NCBI RefSeq assembly: GCF_000332475.2
Contig: NZ_AOGX02000022.1
Location: forward strand, 1 to 64,000
Length of the DNA: 64,000 nucleotides
Reading direction: 5' to 3'
Source: Leptospira yanagawae serovar Saopaulo str. Sao Paulo = ATCC 700523
GTDB taxonomy: Bacteria; Spirochaetota; Leptospiria; Leptospirales; Leptospiraceae
In this document: positions 51,486-59,896 of the stretch, in pieces
Layout: the number at the start of each line of letters is the position of its first letter
Numbering within the stretch: position 1 is the stretch's first letter
Translations under genes and position numbers: made by a program
The notes under the pieces: generated by a model
The model's database searches: none
The model's input: the letters and a program-made list of their open reading frames with translations, nothing else
Told to the model about the DNA's origin: nothing

Positions 51486-53624
51486 ATGCGAAATACAAGA
51501 ACTTCTTCCCAAAATTACATTCCCTTCTTTGTCCTCACAGTTTTCTTAGTCCTTTTTTTTCCAGGTGAGAACCACGCAAATCCAATCATCCAATTGAAAA
51601 CAGAGATGTTCGGAGAGCCGATTTGGAACCAGGTTTTGGTTTTGGAAGACACAAACCATTCCATCCCACCCGAGGAGGTCCTTTCTGGTAAAAAGGATTC
51701 AGAGTTTAAGGTTCTCACTTCTCCCAACTTAGGATTTTCCGGGTCCATTTTTTGGGTGCGTATCGAAGTTGCAAACCCAACTAACAGCTTACTTCGTTGG
51801 AATTTATTATTTGATTTCCCACTCATTGATGAAATCCAAATCTTTGGTGAACCATTGCCGAAGGAATCAAAACGAATTTTAGGTGATTCAATCGTCTTTT
51901 CAGAAAGAAATATTGATTACCGTAATCCTGTGTTTCCATTAGAATCACCTGCGAATACAAAATTTGTTTATTATTTAAAAATCCAATCAGAATCCACGAT
52001 CCCTCTCACTCTCAGTGTATGGACGGAAAGAGAATTTAATGAAAAACTTTCCAAAGAACAAATGATCTTTGGGGTATTTTACGGGATTTTGTTTGTGATG
52101 ATTGCCTATAACTTCTTTATTTATATTTTCACATATGAAAAAAGTTATTTATTATACCTCTTTTTTATCAGTTCCATATTTTTCTTTCACTTGGTAAACA
52201 ACGGTTTTGCCTTCCAATACTTTTGGCCCAATTGGGTATTTTGGGCAAATTATTCGTTACCTTTTTTCATTTGTTTGTCTTGTATCACAGGGGTAATCTT
52301 CACTAATAATTATTTAAGTTTGAAAAAACATTTACCTAAAATTTCTAAATTAATTTGGGTTTGGGTAGGGATATTAGTTTTATTTTCTGTTGTAACATTT
52401 TTTTTAACTTACCGCATTGCAATGGTTACCTCCATATTGTTGACGGTTCCTACTGCTTTATTACTCGTTTATAGTGGAACCTATACTTACATTGCCAATG
52501 TGAGAACATCACGATATTATCTAATTTCTTGGGCTTTCTTTTTATTAGGTGTATTGCTTTATTCTTTAAAAAGTTTGGGTTTTTTGTCGGACAACAATAT
52601 CACAAGATGGACAATTCAAATAGGTACTGCTTTACAAACCATTTTGTTATCTCTTGGTCTTGCTGACAGAATCAATTTTTTAACAAGAAGCTTACGAGAA
52701 AATTTACGTGATTTATCGCATGCCAAAATCAAAATCGAAGAATCAGAAAAACGATTCCGTGAAATTTTCCAAGGTTCTGATGAAGTGATACTTATGATGA
52801 ATGAAGATTTCCAAATCATCAATGCCAACAGATCTTTATCGAAACACCTCGGATACCGATTAGATGATTTAAAAAACAAAAAAATTACAGAAATCCTTTA
52901 TACAGGTCGTGACCAAAAATCGGATTATAATGTGATGTTTGTGAATGATAAACTCACCGACTTAAAGATGACCGGCTCTGCGATCAATTTTAAAACTGAA
53001 CTTTCTCAAAAGTACGTGAAAGAACCAAAAGAGATGGTCTGTCGGATCCAATACATTGATTTTGAAGAAACGAGAGAAGTTCTTATGACCTTATCTCCTG
53101 AATATGAGGACACTATCATCCAGTTGATTGAATCAGAAAAAATTGAAATTTCTATGAACAATTACCTACGAAACGCAGAACTTGTTTCTCAAAAGATCAC
53201 AGCTCAATTATCAAAATACCTCACAACCATAGAACAAACAGAAATACGTTCTTCTGTACGGGAGATCATCATCAATGCTGTTGAACATGGGAATTTGAAT
53301 ATCAGTTTTGAGGAAAAATCCAATGCACTTTTGGAAGGAAATTATTTAGAGTTCCTTCAAAAACGCCAAGAAGACCCTCGATACCGCCAGAAAAAGGTGA
53401 AAATTGAATATTCATTTAGTCATGAATTTGTGGCATATAGGATCACGGATGAAGGTAGAGGATTTGATCATAAAAAACATATGGAAAAATCCATCGATGC
53501 TATCAACGAAGCCCATGTACAACATGGACGCGGAATTTTAATGACCAAATCAGTGTTTGATCGAATCGAATACAACGAAAAGGGAAATCAGGTCAGTTTG
53601 ATTAAGTTCTTAAACCGAGATTAA
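51486..53624 (+). CDS. 7TMR-DISM sensor with PAS and RsbW-type ATPase domain
   Basis: 712 residues. Signal peptide, DISM extracellular beta domain (about 35-180: IFWVRIEVANPTNSLLRWNLLFDFPLID), seven membrane helices (about 195-390), coiled coil, PAS domain (about 425-545), then an anti-sigma-like HATPase: SSVREIIINAVEHGNLNISF and DEGRGFDHKKHM with HGRGILMTKSVFDRIEY. The end resembles RsbW/SpoIIAB rather than a histidine kinase and lacks a phospho-acceptor His. It may act as a membrane-bound kinase or anti-sigma switch. The DISM part is related to that at 26894. Confidence 0.88.
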   Translation: MRNTRTSSQNYIPFFVLTVFLVLFFPGENHANPIIQLKTEMFGEPIWNQVLVLEDTNHSIPPEEVLSGKKDSEFKVLTSPNLGFSGSIFWVRIEVANPTNSLLRWNLLFDFPLIDEIQIFGEPLPKESKRILGDSIVFSERNIDYRNPVFPLESPANTKFVYYLKIQSESTIPLTLSVWTEREFNEKLSKEQMIFGVFYGILFVMIAYNFFIYIFTYEKSYLLYLFFISSIFFFHLVNNGFAFQYFWPNWVFWANYSLPFFICLSCITGVIFTNNYLSLKKHLPKISKLIWVWVGILVLFSVVTFFLTYRIAMVTSILLTVPTALLLVYSGTYTYIANVRTSRYYLISWAFFLLGVLLYSLKSLGFLSDNNITRWTIQIGTALQTILLSLGLADRINFLTRSLRENLRDLSHAKIKIEESEKRFREIFQGSDEVILMMNEDFQIINANRSLSKHLGYRLDDLKNKKITEILYTGRDQKSDYNVMFVNDKLTDLKMTGSAINFKTELSQKYVKEPKEMVCRIQYIDFEETREVLMTLSPEYEDTIIQLIESEKIEISMNNYLRNAELVSQKITAQLSKYLTTIEQTEIRSSVREIIINAVEHGNLNISFEEKSNALLEGNYLEFLQKRQEDPRYRQKKVKIEYSFSHEFVAYRITDEGRGFDHKKHMEKSIDAINEAHVQHGRGILMTKSVFDRIEYNEKGNQVSLIKFLNRD

Positions 53625-54547
53625 TTCCTTTGCCAGTCTAACACCCACCATTCGTTCCATTCTTTGGAGTAGAGGAGTTTACCTGGCAAATGGCTTTGTA
53701 ATAAACTTAAAAATTCATCTTTTTTTTCTGTAATGATCCCGGAAAAAATAATCCTTGGTGCATTGATTTTTGCCAAGTGGCGGATATTTTGTGATAAAAC
53801 AGCAAACGTGATATTGGCAATGGCCAAATCATATGGAACGTTTGTTAGTTTTGGATTGTCAATCCCGGATTCTTCCACACTAAATTGAAAACCTTTTGGG
53901 TATTCGTTTTCTGTCCAGTTGGACCAAGCTGCCTTTACAGCATTTGGATCAATGTCCAAAGCAAAAATTTTGGAAACACCAAACTTTGCAAGACCAATGG
54001 ATAATATCCCCGACCCAGTTCCCACATCACAAGCCGATTTAAATGCAAACTTTCCTTCAGCATATAAAGAATCCAAATGTTCTAAGATGAGTTTTGTAGT
54101 CTCGTGGTGTCCTGTCCCAAAGGCAACACCAGGATTGATAAAAAGTGGAATTCCACCAGTAGGTTCCCAAAGGGCAATTGTGTTAGGCTCTTTTTTTTCC
54201 CATGTGGGGATTACCCAAAGTTTATTTCCAATAGGAAAAGGTTTATAGTACTCTTTGTAAGCTTCTTCGTAATCTCTTGTTTCAATGACCCTCGATTCCG
54301 AATTGTAATTGTTGGGTGCAAAAAGTTTCAAAAAGATTAATATCTTTAATTCTTTTTCTACTTCATCTGTTTGTAAGTATATTCGAATATTTGTATTATC
54401 ACGGATCAGGCCTTGGTCTTTTTCTTTGGGCGCTTCTCCATCAAAAAGAATTTCGTAATAACCAGCACATTGCAAAGAATCTAATAGTTCGTAAAATGGA
54501 TCTGATAGTTCTTTTGGTAAATTGACTTTGAGTTCCCTGTATTCCAA
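53621..54547 (-). CDS. prmA: Ribosomal protein L11 methyltransferase
   Basis: 308 residues. PrmA family: N-terminal substrate-recognition part with EYRELKVNLPKELSDPFYELL, then a Rossmann methyltransferase with PGVAFGTGHHETTKLILEHL, DVGTGSGILSIGLAKFG and the NPPY-like motif in IANITFAVL. It methylates L11 with S-adenosylmethionine. It is the last gene of the M23-HAD-RsmI-XRE-prmA series on the minus strand and overlaps the convergent DISM gene by four bases. Confidence 0.93.
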   Translation of the reverse strand: MEYRELKVNLPKELSDPFYELLDSLQCAGYYEILFDGEAPKEKDQGLIRDNTNIRIYLQTDEVEKELKILIFLKLFAPNNYNSESRVIETRDYEEAYKEYYKPFPIGNKLWVIPTWEKKEPNTIALWEPTGGIPLFINPGVAFGTGHHETTKLILEHLDSLYAEGKFAFKSACDVGTGSGILSIGLAKFGVSKIFALDIDPNAVKAAWSNWTENEYPKGFQFSVEESGIDNPKLTNVPYDLAIANITFAVLSQNIRHLAKINAPRIIFSGIITEKKDEFLSLLQSHLPGKLLYSKEWNEWWVLDWQRN

Positions 54548-54549
54548 AC

Positions 54550-55173
54550 TTAACCTATTTCATCCGTATAATCCATTACGAGATACATAAGTGTCTCTTG
54601 GTCAGTTGGATTGGAGTATTCATGTGAGACATCGGCTTTAAAAAAAACAGAATCTTTTGGTTCAAGTTCAACCACTTTTTCTCCCACACGCAATCGAAGT
54701 TTTCCAGATACCACAACGAGGTTTTCTGTTGTTCCAGTTTTATGAGGTTCTGCTACTTCATGGCCACCGGGTTTTAATATAAGTTCATAGAATTCAGTTT
54801 TCCTGTTACCGAGGAAAGGGAAAAGGGCACGACTGGCAAAAACTTTCGAATTAGAATACAATACTTTTGAGTTTTCCGCTTTTAGGATATGGATTCCATC
54901 TTGGTTTTTCTCTTTAAGGAGTTCCGAAAAGGGGACATTCAGTCCATTTGTGATTTTCCATAAAACTGAAATGGTTGGTACTGATTTCCCTTGTTCGATT
55001 TGGGACAACATCGCACGGCTGACACCACATCGATTTGCGAGTTTGTCCAGAGAAAATCCTTTGGTATGACGGATGAGTTTCAGGTTTTCTTTGACAACAT
55101 CTGTTATATAGTCGCCTGATTCTGAAATTAGCGGATCTAATCCGTCACTTGTTTGTTCTACTTTACTAACCAT
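54550..55173 (-). CDS. XRE regulator with cupin domain
   Basis: 207 residues from the ATG at 55173. An XRE/Cro helix-turn-helix (about 25-85: [45 protein letters not shown]) is joined to a cupin domain (about 130-200: [48 protein letters not shown]). Such proteins repress metabolic genes and sense small molecules in the cupin. Two bases separate it from prmA downstream, and it lies 39 bases after the RsmI-like gene. Confidence 0.9.
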   Translation of the reverse strand: MVSKVEQTSDGLDPLISESGDYITDVVKENLKLIRHTKGFSLDKLANRCGVSRAMLSQIEQGKSVPTISVLWKITNGLNVPFSELLKEKNQDGIHILKAENSKVLYSNSKVFASRALFPFLGNRKTEFYELILKPGGHEVAEPHKTGTTENLVVVSGKLRLRVGEKVVELEPKDSVFFKADVSHEYSNPTDQETLMYLVMDYTDEIG

Positions 55174-55212
55174 TGTCCAAGCGTTCAATATAACAGAGGT
55201 ACTGTCAAGAAA

Positions 55213-55899
55213 CTAACGTTTGGGCCTTTCTTTTTTCTCTTCAATGACAAAGACGGGAGGGAGTTTCATCCCTTGTGGGAATTTTTTTTGGACTTCCTTT
55301 GCATGACCTCGGAACGAAGTTTCATGGGCAAACGAGATCCCAAGGGAAAGGAAAATCCGTCGGTCATGGGGTAGGATTTTCGCCAAAGTTTCCAAACAAT
55401 GTTTGGCCCGGTATGGAGTTTCATAAAATGCCAAAGTGATCCCAAGACCCAGGTATTGTTTTAACGTTCTCTCCCGTTCTTTTTCCTCTCTCGGTAAAAA
55501 TCCGAGGAATAAAAAAGGAGAAGTGGCAAAACCGGAACTCGTGAGAGCCGAAACGAGGGCTGTTGGCCCGGGGGCAGAACGAACTTCCACACCCATCTCC
55601 CAAGCTAAGGGGACAAGCCACTTCCCAGGGTCTTCTAGTCCAGGACTACCAGAATCGGAAATAAGACATGTCCTTTTTGTCATGGCCAACTTCATCCCAA
55701 TTTCTTCCATCTCCGTTTTCGAAGTATGTTCATTTAAGAGATCAAAGGGTTTTGTGATGCCTAGTTTTTTTAAAAGGGTAGAGGTGGTCCTTTGTTCTTC
55801 TCCCAAAATCCAATCCGCTTCTTCTAGCAACTGTTTGGTGCGTGGAGGGAGATCTAAATCATTTCCAATGGAATTGGATACTAAATACAATCGGTTCAT
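55213..55899 (-). CDS. RsmI-like SAM-dependent methyltransferase
   Basis: 228 residues from the ATG at 55899, which overlaps the stop of the HAD gene by four bases (ATGA). The tetrapyrrole-methylase fold of RsmI is visible: RLYLVSNSIGNDLDLPPRTKQLLEEADWILGEE, LISDSGSPGLEDPG, APGPTALVSALTSSGFATSPFLFLGFLP and LAFYETPYRAKHCLETLAKIL. True RsmI is about 285 residues and methylates C1402 of 16S rRNA. This copy is shorter and lacks the C-terminal domain, so it may be a paralogue with a different target. Confidence 0.82.
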   Translation of the reverse strand: MNRLYLVSNSIGNDLDLPPRTKQLLEEADWILGEEQRTTSTLLKKLGITKPFDLLNEHTSKTEMEEIGMKLAMTKRTCLISDSGSPGLEDPGKWLVPLAWEMGVEVRSAPGPTALVSALTSSGFATSPFLFLGFLPREEKERERTLKQYLGLGITLAFYETPYRAKHCLETLAKILPHDRRIFLSLGISFAHETSFRGHAKEVQKKFPQGMKLPPVFVIEEKKERPKR

Positions 55900-56723
55900 T
55901 TTGTAAGAGTAGGGAAGGCGAAGTATGGTTGGATGAGGATCCCTTGTGAAGAACAAGCTTTTACAAATTCTGGGTCACCTTTGTCGATGGCCACGCCAAA
56001 TTGTTTTGCTTTTTTTAGCATTGGATAGTCATTGAATGAATCACCAAATACCAAGTCTGGGTATTCACCGATCCGTTCTTCGATTGCCTTCACTTTCCCT
56101 TCACCATAGGTATACGGTTCGATGAGTTCGTGTGTGTATTTATTATTTTCATCTAATACTTGTCTCATGCCAATGACATGGGATTCCTCTACGGGAAAAT
56201 GGTGGGCAATGGCAGCAATTCCGGGTTCCGGGGAAGCGGTCACAATGTACACTTTCCAATTGTGGTGGTTTAAGAATTGGATGAGGTCCTTCATTTCTAC
56301 CTGAGGGAATACACCTGTCTCTTTCTCGGGTTGGTTTACAAGCCCCCAAGCACGCCTTGATACTTCATAATAATCTTCTTTCGTGAGTCCTTGGAAGAGA
56401 AAGGAAGTCCAACGATACCCTCGTTCAATCCCAAATTCTTTCAATTGGTAAGCATATTCTTCCCAAACTAAATGTTCTTTTTCTGCAAAACTAAGTTTGG
56501 TATGGTCCTTCCAAAGAGTTTGATCGCGAAAAAAAGAAGAAAGGTCTTTTGGCAAATAGACAAGCCCTTCCGTTATGAGTTGGTCCATGATTTTTTCACC
56601 AAAATCATTTCGAATGAGAGTGTTATCAAAATCGAAACAGGCGATGCCAGTTTGATTTGGGATGAGTGTCGTCAGACGTTTGTAAATTTCATCCGTCCAA
56701 CTGTTCTTTGTAAGTTGTGTCAC
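55896..56723 (-). CDS. HAD-family phosphatase (HAD-IB, SerB-like)
   Basis: 275 residues. HAD motifs: ACFDFDNTLIRNDFG (I), YIVTASPEPG (II) and VFGDSFNDYPML (IV), with the IB-type helical cap between. Relatives include phosphoserine phosphatase and lipid-phosphate hydrolases, and substrate is not evident here. It lies six bases after the M23 peptidase gene and overlaps the RsmI-like gene by four bases. Confidence 0.9.
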   Translation of the reverse strand: MTQLTKNSWTDEIYKRLTTLIPNQTGIACFDFDNTLIRNDFGEKIMDQLITEGLVYLPKDLSSFFRDQTLWKDHTKLSFAEKEHLVWEEYAYQLKEFGIERGYRWTSFLFQGLTKEDYYEVSRRAWGLVNQPEKETGVFPQVEMKDLIQFLNHHNWKVYIVTASPEPGIAAIAHHFPVEESHVIGMRQVLDENNKYTHELIEPYTYGEGKVKAIEERIGEYPDLVFGDSFNDYPMLKKAKQFGVAIDKGDPEFVKACSSQGILIQPYFAFPTLTK

Positions 56724-56729
56724 AACTTT

Positions 56730-57515
56730 TTAGTCTGCAAATCCAACTAGGTTTGTGGCAACTCCTTCTTCAAAGGGAGTGAGAAAGTTTTCGGGATTTA
56801 AATACACATTATGAAATCGAACTTCGAAGTGGACATGGGGCCCTGTTGATTTTCCTGTGTTTCCGGAAAATGCAATGATCTGTCCTTTTTTGACAACATC
56901 ACCTGGTTTTACGAGTAACTCTTGGTTGTGTCCATACACCGTATGGAAGTGGTTCATGTCGTGATGGTAAATTTTAACGGCAAGTCCATAATCACCACCC
57001 CTTCCTGCTTCTTCGACCACACCATCTGCTGCTGCAAGGACGATCGAGTTTTTAGGAATGGCGATATCGAGGCCAGTGTGCCAAGTGTTCCATCGCCTTC
57101 CAATCCGAGAGGAGATACGAGATTTGTTATTGGGGAGTACCGGCCAGATGAATTGGTCAATCGGTGATTCAATGGTTTCGCGAAAGAGTTCCTTTTCTTG
57201 GAGGTTTCTCATGTATTCCGCTGAGTAAGGGAAAAAAATAGATCGTTTCAATCGTTTGAGATCGGCATCTGTCAGGTGGTTGATTTCCATCACCTCTCGG
57301 GCAAGCACTCCAAACTCAGATGCTTTTTCAAGAAGGGATTTTTTCTCCGCATTTAGGTCGACCCAAAGTCCCCACTGGTCGTTATAACGTTGGAAGACAT
57401 GGTTGTCCAAAAAAACAGGACCGTTTTTTTGCTTTTGGTAAGCCGCATAGGCCGAGTAGGTCACGACAAAGAGGATTAGGACCAGTATGATATAGTAACT
57501 GCGGTTTCGCTTCAT
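56730..57515 (-). CDS. M23 peptidase (LytM-like) membrane protein
   Basis: 261 residues from the ATG at 57515. One N-terminal membrane helix (IILVLILFVVTYSAYAAY) anchors a periplasmic protein with a linker and a C-terminal M23 domain: the zinc ligands in HTGLDIAIP and HVHFEVRF, and YGLAVKIYHHDMNHFHTVYGHN. Active M23 enzymes cut peptidoglycan cross-links, and all ligand motifs look intact. First of the operon M23-HAD-RsmI-XRE-prmA. Confidence 0.92.
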   Translation of the reverse strand: MKRNRSYYIILVLILFVVTYSAYAAYQKQKNGPVFLDNHVFQRYNDQWGLWVDLNAEKKSLLEKASEFGVLAREVMEINHLTDADLKRLKRSIFFPYSAEYMRNLQEKELFRETIESPIDQFIWPVLPNNKSRISSRIGRRWNTWHTGLDIAIPKNSIVLAAADGVVEEAGRGGDYGLAVKIYHHDMNHFHTVYGHNQELLVKPGDVVKKGQIIAFSGNTGKSTGPHVHFEVRFHNVYLNPENFLTPFEEGVATNLVGFAD

Positions 57516-57648
57516 CTCATTTCGCCTCAAAAACTATGGTGCAATGCCAAATTCTCACGACCCCTCGCCGGGTCAAGGCGAAGAGGCTCGGAACTTGCCT
57601 CATTCATGGCTTTTATGTGACATAAGAAAGTGCAACGGATCCGTGTCA

Positions 57649-57670
57649 TTTCCTTTTCCATCAAAGGAAA
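57649..57670. repeat. Hairpin upstream of the M23 gene
   Basis: TTTCCTTT at 57649-57656 and AAAGGAAA at 57663-57670 with a six-base loop, in the gap between the M23 gene and the terminator of the fatty acid hydroxylase gene. Purpose unknown. Confidence 0.4.
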
Positions 57671-57693
57671 TATTTCTTAACGGCGTTTATTAT

Positions 57694-57722
57694 AAAAAAA
57701 GGACCAGAGAATACCTGATCCT
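57694..57722 (-). terminator. Intrinsic terminator of the trpS-comEC-rsmA operon
   Basis: On the minus strand AGGATCAG (57722-57715) pairs with CTGGTCCT (57707-57700) through one G-U pair, with a seven-base loop, and is followed by a run of T (57700-57694). It lies just after the fatty acid hydroxylase gene. Confidence 0.7.
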
Positions 57723-57754
57723 TACCTGCAATCGATTCGTTTCACGAAGTTTGT

Positions 57755-58999
57755 TTAGGAAACGACTTGGGTTTTCTGTTGGCCAGTTCGGTAGAGGTAA
57801 ATCCCAGCCACAACAAGGCAAACAATCCCTATGGCATAGTAGGCCCATCCCACATCAAAGTAACCCAAAACCAAAAACCCGAAGAGTAATCTGGTGATTT
57901 CCATGGCTCCCGCCCAAGATTTGTTTTCAATTAAGGCATTGATGGCAACAAGAGAGAGTGTCACCCAAACCGTCACAAGGATTTGTGATACCAAACTGAA
58001 TTTTGGAACAAAGAGTAAAAAGGCAAAGGAGAGAAGTAAAACCAAAACAAACCAAGTGGTCGTATAGGTTTTCACTTCCGATGCAGGTTTTGGGTCATAC
58101 TTTTGGAACGTTGTGGGACTCACTTCAGGGATTGGTAAAAATCCGGCGGGTTTTTGCCCTTGCCTTGGGATCCAACCTGGAGGTTTGAAAAACACAAGGA
58201 TTTTGTCTAAGAAATATTCTGCTTGGAAAGACTGTTTCAGAAGTTCCCAGTAATAATGGAAATTGGCATATACTGGATTAAAACTCCGAAGGGGTTTTAC
58301 GGTTCCATACACACATGGTTCGGTCTCTTCTCGGAACGTGCCAAACATCCGATCAAAGATGATAAAGATTCCCCCATGGTTTTTGTCGATGTAGATCGGA
58401 TTGATCGCATGGTGCACCCGGTGGTGGGACGGAGTGGAAAGGATGTATTCTCCAATCTTTCCGATTTTGCCAACGGCCTTGGTATGGACCCAAAATTGGT
58501 AAATCAAATTGATTTGTCCACTGGCAAGGTACATCCAAGGGTGAAACCCGATGAGTGCCAAAGGCACGTAAAAGATCCAAGAAACAAGTCCGCCAAGACC
58601 CGTTTGTCTAAGAGCAACCACTAAGTTGTACTCTTCGCTGTGGTGGTGGATGACGTGCCCTGCCCAAAGGAAATTCACTTCGTGAGCCAAACGGTGGGAC
58701 CAGTAGTAACAAAAGTCCTGACCAACAATGCAAAGCACCCAAGCCCAAGGGTTCGTCATAGCGAATTCAAAAACACGAAAGTGTTCGTAGATATAAAAAT
58801 AGGCGAAGAGTCCAATCCCTTTTTGGAAGAGGCCCCAGATCTGTGAGATGATCCCTGTACTTAGGTCAGCAATGGAATCATTCAACCGGTATAAGTCTTT
58901 GTTTTTTCGGTAACCAATGTATACCTCAATCCCAATCAATAAAAAGAAAACTGGTATGGCGAAGGTAACAATTTTGGGAGCTGTGAAATTCTCGAACAT
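57755..58999 (-). CDS. Fatty acid hydroxylase/sterol desaturase family membrane protein
   Basis: 414 residues with about eight membrane helices. The di-iron histidine clusters of the family are complete: HRLAHEVNFLWAGHVIHHHSEEYN and, later, SHHRVHHAINPIYIDKNHGG. The C-terminal part adds further helices. It should hydroxylate or desaturate a membrane lipid with oxygen. The gene begins 18 bases after the rsmA stop and is the last of the operon, before the terminator. Confidence 0.92.
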   Translation of the reverse strand: MFENFTAPKIVTFAIPVFFLLIGIEVYIGYRKNKDLYRLNDSIADLSTGIISQIWGLFQKGIGLFAYFYIYEHFRVFEFAMTNPWAWVLCIVGQDFCYYWSHRLAHEVNFLWAGHVIHHHSEEYNLVVALRQTGLGGLVSWIFYVPLALIGFHPWMYLASGQINLIYQFWVHTKAVGKIGKIGEYILSTPSHHRVHHAINPIYIDKNHGGIFIIFDRMFGTFREETEPCVYGTVKPLRSFNPVYANFHYYWELLKQSFQAEYFLDKILVFFKPPGWIPRQGQKPAGFLPIPEVSPTTFQKYDPKPASEVKTYTTTWFVLVLLLSFAFLLFVPKFSLVSQILVTVWVTLSLVAINALIENKSWAGAMEITRLLFGFLVLGYFDVGWAYYAIGIVCLVVAGIYLYRTGQQKTQVVS

Positions 59000-59017
59000 G
59001 GCGGTATAGATTTGACA

Positions 59018-59896
59018 TCATTTTGACAAAATGTCAAGCAAATGTTGACCGAGATTCAGAAATTGTTCTTGGTTCAATTCTTCTGGTCGTTTGGTTGGAG
59101 GTATGGCAGACAGGGAGATCGCTTCCGCCAATGCCTCCCGAAATTTCGGGTCATCAGAAAACGGAGATTCTCGTAAACTGACTTGGATTTGCTTTCGTTT
59201 CCCCCAAAAAAGGGTTCGTAACATCCGAGACCAGATTGCCACTTCTTCCTCAGATTGCGGGGACCAATGGTTCTTGCTTTTTTCTGATTTGGGTGTGAGT
59301 AAAATCAAAGCGGAGTGGATTTTTGGAATCGGGAAAAAACAATTTTTGTGAACAGTTTTGAGGTATTTTACATCACAAAACGCAGATAAAAAAACAGATA
59401 AGGAGGATGTTTCTTTCGCGAGGCGTTCGGCAAATTCCTTTTGCACCATAAAAATTCCACCTTGGAACATCCGGCAGTGGATGAGAAGGGTACTGATGAT
59501 TTCCGTTGTCAAGTGGTAGGGTAAATTTCCAAAAACAAATACTCGTTTGGGAAAGATATGGAATAAATTCTCTAAAGCATCTCCTGCATAAAGATGGGCA
59601 TTTGGAAATTTTGGTAAAATTTCTTCCTTTGCCAGTTGGATGTATGCAAAATCAATTTCGAAGAGATCGGTTTCTTTTTGTAGGCTTAAGATAGGATAGG
59701 TTAATGTCCCAAGTCCAATTCCAATCTCTGCCAGTGTAATCTCTGGTTCAGTAAACAAAGGTTTTGCGATATTGACAATGTAATCCACAATGTTTTGGTC
59801 GATAAGGAAATTTTGACCAAATTTTTTTTGGGCACGGATTCCTTTTGATTCAAAGAAGGTTTGGATTTGTGAGATTGTGGAGTAAGGGGATTTCAA
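59018..59896 (-). CDS. rsmA: 16S rRNA dimethyladenosine transferase
   Basis: About 292 residues from the TTG at 59896, with GAGG six bases upstream (the frame is open to 59941, which would overlap the preceding gene further). RsmA/KsgA: KKFGQNFLIDQNIVDYIV, EIGIGLGTLTYPIL (SAM-binding), NLPYHLTTEIISTLLI (catalytic NLPY motif) and FFPIPKIHSALILL. It dimethylates two adjacent adenosines at the 3' end of 16S rRNA. It overlaps the comEC gene by about 47 bases, so translation is probably coupled. Confidence 0.92.
   Translation of the reverse strand: MKSPYSTISQIQTFFESKGIRAQKKFGQNFLIDQNIVDYIVNIAKPLFTEPEITLAEIGIGLGTLTYPILSLQKETDLFEIDFAYIQLAKEEILPKFPNAHLYAGDALENLFHIFPKRVFVFGNLPYHLTTEIISTLLIHCRMFQGGIFMVQKEFAERLAKETSSLSVFLSAFCDVKYLKTVHKNCFFPIPKIHSALILLTPKSEKSKNHWSPQSEEEVAIWSRMLRTLFWGKRKQIQVSLRESPFSDDPKFREALAEAISLSAIPPTKRPEELNQEQFLNLGQHLLDILSK

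Noticed and set aside
57540..57610. Possible tRNA-like G/C-rich segment upstream of the M23 gene
   Set aside because: It does not fold into a cloverleaf and lacks the conserved GTTC loop arrangement.
57544..57897. 117-residue plus-strand frame overlapping the terminator and the fatty acid hydroxylase gene
   Set aside because: It crosses an intrinsic terminator, overlaps a well-supported gene by 140 bases and has no homology I recognise.
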